From assembly GCA_025738555.1 (NCBI GenBank), contig JAOVFP010000009.1:4092001-4156000 (forward strand): a DNA stretch of 64,000 nucleotides, read 5' to 3'. The translations under genes and the position numbers were made by a program. The notes under the pieces are model-generated. The model saw only the letters and a program-made list of their open reading frames with translations, was not told where the DNA came from and did not search any database. Below, in pieces: positions 58,265 through 64,000 of this stretch (its first letter is position 1; each line of letters begins with the position of its first letter). The stretch is from Cyathus striatus. Its lineage: Eukaryota > Basidiomycota > Agaricomycetes > Agaricales > Nidulariaceae.

Positions 58265-59555
58265 CTATGATCCTACCATCAACCATTGGAGATGACAATA
58301 TTGAATGCTTGTGCTCCAGGTTTGGCAGGGGGTCTCGTGTATCAGGGAACAGCGAGGTCGGCAGTGGGAATGATATGGTGATGGCAGGGAAGTGAGAGGC
58401 AACAAAGGGGTGTTATTGCTGAATGGAAAGTCTCTGGTGGGCTGAGGGCTTGGGGAAAGGGGAGAGATTGGTGTAGGCGAGGCGGAGTGTGTATAGGCCG
58501 ACTTGGTATTGAGAGCAGCGGGTAGAGGAGTTGGCAACGAAGCAATAAACGAAATAGGAGAATGCTCTTCGTGTAGGGGAATGGAAGATGAGTGTCTCTC
58601 CTCTCCAAGACCATAAATCGAATGCGTGAGTGGAATGTCGAGCTCGTCCATCTCGACGCCACCACCTCCAGACGCAGACAGTATCGGTGGATGGTCATGC
58701 GGCGACAAAGCCACCGTAAGCGTATTCAGTGGCAACATTTCCACCTCAACCGCCTCCTCCTCTTCCTCTTCCCTCAGCAACTGGCTGACCTCGAATCCCT
58801 ACGCGTAAACGTGCTCCAGCTCATCTGAGGCAACCCCAAACATTCCTCCATGCCACGGTCGACGCCCATGGCCCTCTCCTTGCCTTTGCCCTTCCCTAGA
58901 CCCAGCTCAACTCCTAGCATTTCTGGAATCGATGGGTTATTGAAGCCTATGATGGCGCAAGCACCTGTGACTGGTGTTACGAGTTGGCGAAACCCATCAA
59001 GGGCAACATCGCGGGAGGTGGAGGAAGTGGGAGTGTGTCGAGCTTGACAGTAGAAGAGCCAGCAGCGGCTGCATCACCTACAGAAAGAGGTCAGCAAAGA
59101 GGTACATGCACGTGCATGAGTAACTCACCTTCCTCAGTACCAGAATCACCACTCACGACCTCAGCTTGAAACCTATCGATCAAGTGATCTGCAAAGGCGA
59201 CAATTAGAAACGATAGAATATAATAAATGGAAAATGTACTGTTCCTTGGATGGAAAACCGGCCATGACTCTTCACCTGTATCGCCCGCTGTTCCTTCCTC
59301 ATCCTCCTCTGTGCCTGCGCCATCCTTCGCATCTCCATCCACTGTGGATTTGAGGCGGGTGATGGTGCTGTGGTAGGTAATGCAATGGTTGGTGGCGGTG
59401 CGGTGATTGGAGGTGGTGCAGTTGTTGATAGCGGTGCAGTTGTAGGCAGCGGTGCAGTTGTAAGTGATTCTGGAGACGCATCCGGCAGGAACGCAGGGGT
59501 TGACGACAGATGTCCATTCAAAGCCGTAGGCGAAGAAGGGGAAGCATACAATCAC
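58265..59555 (-). pseudogene. Hypothetical low-complexity gene, copy Z
   Basis: Inverted third copy of the exon-like pieces of units X/Y: MRRMAQAQRRMRKEQ (near 59330), DHLIDRFQAEVVSGDSGTEE, STVKLDTLPLPPPPAM and EMLGVELGLGKGKGKERAMG, then GLPQMSWSTFTRRD near 58800. A downstream open frame to 58265 is Ser/Pro/His-rich, with a 12-bp-periodic Thr/Asn/Cys-rich stretch at 59370-59480. One gene over several exons can be drawn, but I cannot confirm start, splice sites or function. Confidence 0.35.
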
Positions 59556-60529
59556 GCTATCAGGGGATGAGTTGAAGCCTCCTATGCCTACTCCAGCAGC
59601 AGCCAGCTCCTTGGCACCCAGTATGACGCATAGTCCCCAGTTGGCTAGTCCCCTTGTACTAGCGCGGAGGGCATCCCACGGGGAGACATGGATTCAATGA
59701 GCAGCACAGTCGTGTTGCCATCTACTGAGAGCAGTAATATGGGTGGACAGATGAAGAAGCAGAGGATGAGTCTTTAATGGAGTCCCGTTGCGACCCCATC
59801 AGTGGGTTTGACAGAGGTGTATTACTAATCAGACCAATTGGACTGGACCTAATCAAAGGTGCAAACATATCCCAAGGTCCCTTTCCCTGTTCCCATTTTG
59901 CAGCTATAGGCAGCTTGGGCGCGGGTGCATTTTGATCTTGCATATTTAGAGGTGGGAGAAGGCGGGAGGGCAGACTTTGTTGAGGGCGCCGGCAGGGTTG
60001 AGTTGTATAGCGCTGAGAGATTGTAGGCAGGGGTGGGTTACAGGGGGATGGGGAGAGGGGGAAAGGGGCTGGTGGGTTGTAGAAGCCGTGTATCTTTTGG
60101 CAATATACCGCTGAGTGCAGGAAGCAGCTGCCTGCTGCAATATGAAAGGGGGAGAAGAGATAATTAAACAGAGGCTATCCCTTCAAACAGAAGCTGCGTG
60201 CAAAAGATGCCCTCCAGGCACACGGTTGCCAGCAATAGTTCAAAGGGACGGCTGTAAAAGAAAGCAGAGGCTGCCTTTCTAACCTAGCCGCGTGCAAAAG
60301 ATGCCCTCCAGGCACACAGTTGTGGGCATCAGCTCAAAAGGAGTGACTGCAGAAGAAAGCAGTAAAGGGAGGGAGAGGGCGGGAGCAAACGGAGCGGCAC
60401 TTGTGCGTATTCGTGTGATGTTTGGCCATGGCTTTTGAAATAAACAACATGCCGCAACCACTAATTTCAATGCAGTGCTTGTAACATAGCTGTTAATACA
60501 TTAGTGTCAGCCAATTGTGATCATAAAAA
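59556..60529. other. Intergenic with small tandem repeat
   Basis: A minus-strand frame at 59722-59943 (MQDQNAPAPKLPIAAKWEQG) is not recognised. At 60190-60370 a ~95-bp unit (gcgtgcaaaagatgccctccaggcacac...caaaaggagtgactgcagaagaaagcag) occurs twice in tandem. No other gene seen. Confidence 0.4.
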
Positions 60530-60590
60530 GCCCAGGATTTATGATTGCCGCAATCATAAGAGCCAGGGCTTTTTTTGATCACCTACTATT
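60530..60590. other. Strong hairpin flanking the terminal inverted repeat
   Basis: aaaaagcccaggatttatga-ttgccgcaa-tcataagagccagggcttttt forms a ~23-bp imperfect stem (60526-60577), bounded by gtgatca/tgatcac. It lies at the outer left edge of the 69-bp repeat array and could be an element end or a transcript-ending structure; not decided. Confidence 0.45.
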
Positions 60591-60649
60591 ATATATTTAC
60601 TAATGAATCTATGGGTTACTAATGAATCTAGTGGTGATCATAAGTGATC

Positions 60650-61180
60650 ATAGGTGATTTTAAGTGCATATTCACATACTATTACTACTAATGATTTCCA
60701 AGGTGATCATAGGACCTATTATTATTACTAATGATTTCCAAGATGATCATAGGTGATCATGGGCCATTTCAAGTGTGTATTCACCTATTATTACTACTAA
60801 TGGTTTCCAAGGTGATCATAGGTGATCATAAGCCATTTCAAGTGTGTATTCACATATTATTACTACTAATGATTTCAGAGGTGATTATAGGCCATTTTAA
60901 GTGTGTACTCACCTATTATTATTACTAATGATTTTCAAGGTGATCATAGGTGATCATGGGCCATTTCAAGTGTGTATTCACCTATTATTACTACTAATGG
61001 TTTCCAAGATGATCATAGGTAATCATAGGTTATTTGAAGTGTGTCTTTGCCTATTATTACTAATGATTTCAGAGGTGATCATAGGTGATCATAAGTTGTT
61101 TCAAGTGTGTATTCACCTATTATTATTACTAATGGTTTCCAAGGTGATTATAGGTGATCATAGGTGATTATAGGTCTCAT
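60650..61180 (+). repeat. 69-bp tandem repeat array, left arm
   Basis: Unit of ~69 bp: gtgatcataggtgatcatgg, gccatttcaagtgtgtattc, acctattattactactaatg, gtttccaag. About seven copies with small differences; since 69 is divisible by three, a repeated 23-residue frame results. Inverted counterpart at about 63535-64000. Confidence 0.85.
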
Positions 61181-61224
61181 CTATATTAGCAAGCATCACA
61201 TTTGTCACATTTTTCCCGCGCTTC

Positions 61225-61480
61225 ATACATGTCACATCTATTCGCACGCGTCACAGTTGTCACACATATTCACACGCGTCACAGTTGTCACACATATTCG
61301 CACGCGTCACAATTGTCACACATATTCACACGCGTCACAGTTGTCACACATATTCACACGCGTCACAGCTGTCCCACATATTCACACGCGTCACAGTTGT
61401 CACACATATTCGCACGCGTCACAGTTGTCACATCTATTCACACGTGTTACATTGTCACACATATTCACCTGTGTCACATT
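61225..61480 (+). repeat. 28-bp tandem repeat array, left arm
   Basis: Unit cacacatattcacacgcgtc plus acagttgt, about nine copies, with ttc/tcg and ttgt/ctgt variants. CpG occurs in nearly every unit (acgcg). Inverted counterpart at about 62980-63480. Confidence 0.85.
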
Positions 61481-61750
61481 TGTCACGACGTCACGCACGT
61501 CACACATATCATACTTATTTCCCACGAATCGTTTTTGTCACGCTTTTCATGCATGTCACGTTGGTGACACTTTTCGTGCTTGTCACACTTGTCACATTTT
61601 TACACTTGCATGCTTTGCACACCTATCATGCCTTTGTTGTTCACTTTGCATGTGTTACATTTGTCACAATTTTCACTCCTTAGTAATGTAATTTGGTTTT
61701 GATATTGACAACATATTTAAATTTGAAAACTATGTTAAGAGGAGGATACT

Positions 61751-62704
61751 CTACATATCACTTGTTATGCTCTACTAGCTCATTATAGTTTTCATGTGTA
61801 TGATACTTTTGATGCATGTCATGTGTCAAGTTTGTTGAGTTCTCAATTTGCATGTCATTTGTCATATTACTCACTTGTCACATATTTCACATGCAACACA
61901 AGACTTTTTAGTTATTTGAAACAATATATAACTGTAAGTATGTGTACTTAACTTTGCTTCTTATATTTGCTCACACTTGTGGGGCATGAAAGTACAGTAG
62001 GAAGGAGAATTATGGTATAACATGTGTGTGGTTACCTGTATATCTATACCATTGTTCAAATTTTCACAGAACAGAAGTATTCAAAAGTACAGAGTAAATC
62101 ATTAAAGCAAAGGAAACAAATATGTTCTTGATAAATTGAAGATTATGACATGAAATATGACAACCAGTAAATTATGGAAAGTGTTACAGTAATAATCAAC
62201 TAGAATGGACCATGTAGAGTGTGTATGTAAGTCCATTGTAATTTTACAATCAAGATTAGAGATGTGATATGGTAGTATTGAATATTTTCATATTGAAAAT
62301 TTTGATAATAGATCCACACATGGACAAAAAATGTGAAAGGATGGTAAAATATGTGATTCTACATAACATTAAACTTACACATCTCAGTCATTAGATGATT
62401 ATAATTCTTGTATGACTACTTGTGATACTGATATCTTCAATACACATTATTGAGTCATATATCTGCTTACTCTATATGACTACATGACAGTTTGCTTTAT
62501 TGATACAGAGAGGTAATGGATACAATCTTAACTCTTATTCATATTGTATCACAATCAGTTTCACATGTACACTGCCATATGTTGTTTATACTTATATGTA
62601 GAAAGCATGAGTTAATCTTTGAGTCAAGCATATGACAACTTGCAGGATCAACCAGGTAACCACTCAGATAGCAACAGCAAGTGGTCCATGCACATGCTAC
62701 TGCT
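61751..62704. other. Spacer of the large inverted repeat
   Basis: AT-rich unique sequence between the arms, containing no CpG by direct reading (the CpG-free stretch runs from about 61580 to 62880). No gene recognised. Confidence 0.6.
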
Positions 62705-62979
62705 AAGTATACTCCACTTAACATAGTTTCCAAATTTAGATATGTTGTTAATATCACAGGCCAAATTACATTACTAAGATGTGAAAGTTGTGACAGATGT
62801 AACACATGCAAAGTGAACAACAAAGGCATGATAGGTGTGCAAAGCATGACAAGTGTAAAAATGTGACAAGTGTGACAAGCACGAAAAGTGTCACCAACAT
62901 GATGCACATGACAAAAACGATTCATGGGAAATAAGTATGATATGTGTGACGTGCGTGACGTGCGTGACGTCGTGACAAA

Positions 62980-63480
62980 TGTGACACAGGTGAATATGTG
63001 TGACAATGTAACACGTGTGAATAGATGTGACAACTGTGACGCGTGCGAATATGTGTGACAACTGTGACATGTGTGAATATGTGGGACAGCTGTGATGCGT
63101 GTAAATATGTGTGACAATGTAACACGTGTGAATAGATGTGACAACTGTGACGCGTGCGAATATGTATGACAACTGTGACGCGTGTGAATATGTGGGACAG
63201 CTGTGACGCGTGTGAATATGTGTGACAACTGTGACGCGTGTGAATATGTGTGACAATTGTGACGCGTGCGAATATGTGTGACAATTGTGACACGTGTGAA
63301 TATGTGTGACAATTGTGACGCGTGCGAATATGTGTGACAATTGTGACACGTGCGAATATGTGTGACAACTGTGATGCATGCAAATAGATGTGACAACTGT
63401 GACACGTGCGAATATGTGTGACAACTGTGACGCGTGTGAATATGTGTGACAACTGTGACGCGTGCGAATAGATGTGACAT
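62980..63480 (-). repeat. 28-bp tandem repeat array, right arm
   Basis: Inverted counterpart of 61225-61480, with about 17-18 units, so roughly twice the left array. Some units show cacgtg or catgtg instead of cgcgtg, consistent with CpG loss. The copy-number difference points to repeat expansion or contraction after the arms formed. Confidence 0.8.
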
Positions 63481-64000
63481 GTATGAAGCGCGGGAAAAAT
63501 GTGACAAATGTGATGCTTGCTAATATAGATGAGACCTATAATCACCTATGATCACCTATGATCACCTTGGAAACCATTAGTAATAATAATAGGTGAATAC
63601 ACACTTGAAACAACTTATGATCACCTATGATCACCTCTGAAATCATTAGTAATAATAGGCAAAGACACACTTCAAATAACCTATGATTACCTATGATCAT
63701 CTTGGAAACCATTAGTAGTAATAATAGGTGAATACACACTTGAAATGGCCCATGATCACCTATGATCACCTTGAAAATCATTAGTAATAATAATAGGTGA
63801 GTACACACTTAAAATGGCCTATAATCACCTCTGAAATCATTAGTAGTAATAATATGTGAATACACACTTGAAATGGCTTATGATCACCTATGATCACCTT
63901 GGAAACCATTAGTAGTAATAATAGGTGAATACACACTTGAAATGGCCCATGATCACCTATGATCATCTTGGAAATCATTAGTAATAATAATAGGTCCTAT

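Larger units (their letters stand above)
60711..64000. repeat. Large inverted repeat, window ends inside right arm
   Basis: Left arm about 60711-61750, right arm about 62705-64000, reverse complements with scattered differences, separated by ~950 bp of unique AT-rich sequence. The right arm is longer because it has more 28-bp units. The last base of the window still matches the arm (ataggacctattattattac near 60711), so the true right end is outside. The long Thr/His/Ser- and Leu/Ile-rich open frames on both strands are by-products of repeat periods and are not called as genes. Confidence 0.85.

Noticed and set aside
60731..61167. Leu/Ile-rich repeated frames that look like membrane peptides
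   Set aside because: They follow from the 69-bp tandem repeat being divisible by three; mirrored in the other arm.
61225..61480. CRISPR-like array
   Set aside because: Units of 28 bp adjoin one another without unique spacers, and the genome is eukaryotic.
62539..63507. Long open frames (up to 322 codons) rich in Thr/His/Ser in the terminal inverted repeat
   Set aside because: The residues simply repeat with the 28-bp unit, occur on both strands in mirrored form, and shift frame every unit; no domain or start context.

Overview
The window looks like nuclear DNA of a mushroom-forming basidiomycete (Agaricomycetes). The evidence is the many short GT-AG introns of about 50-65 bases, a family of fungal P450 genes, a GT15 (Ktr/Kre2-type) mannosyltransferase, a SUR7/PalI-type membrane protein, a small secreted lytic polysaccharide monooxygenase (LPMO), small beta-trefoil lectins, an F-box/LRR protein, and transposons typical of fungi. 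No species is claimed.

It is a gene-poor, transposon-battered region. Only three host genes look intact: an HMG-box protein (1.1-2.0 kb), the GT15 mannosyltransferase (15.6-17.1 kb) and a beta-trefoil lectin (36.3-37.0 kb). Most others are broken, each in a traceable way. An LPMO gene (4.4-8.6 kb) carries a 3.26-kb hAT-type element, which holds a TA-flanked element, which holds a third element. A PalI-like gene (8.9-12.0 kb) is split by an element with ~445-bp inverted arms that holds a Tc1-like element. Three tandem P450 paralogues (12.7, 19.8 and 23.2-34.5 kb) suffered an N-terminal deletion, a one-base frameshift and a 9.1-kb insertion in the last intron. A small heat-shock gene (34.8-35.2 kb) has its middle inverted. 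An F-box gene (40.2-42.9 kb) and a second lectin copy (43.5-45.1 kb) each carry a hAT-type element with an exact 8-bp target duplication.

The most notable mobile element is the ~6.7-kb unit at 23480-30190. It sits at a TTTTAA/TTAA site, has GACGTTGCC subterminal repeats and encodes a ~1500-residue protein: N-terminal zinc finger, DDE-like transposase core, C-terminal zinc finger and PHD-like finger. Its reading frame is broken only by four TGA codons, a pattern expected from CGA-to-TGA change by deamination of methylated CpG.

Base composition supports that reading. Between about 42.3 and 47.18 kb CpG is scarce, and a stretch of about 1.8 kb (45367-47182) has no CpG at all. The depletion stops abruptly inside a reverse transcriptase ORF (47.1-48.7 kb) of Penelope-like type, which is followed by degenerate telomere-like repeats. 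Further CpG-poor tracts lie at 49.5-51.0 and 61.6-62.9 kb.

The right end (51.2-60.5 kb) is a mosaic of low-copy duplications (two direct copies and one inverted copy of a ~1.3-kb unit) with scrambled remnants of a Lon protease gene and an ABC transporter gene. The window ends inside a large inverted repeat (60.7-64.0 kb) built from 69-bp and 28-bp tandem repeats.
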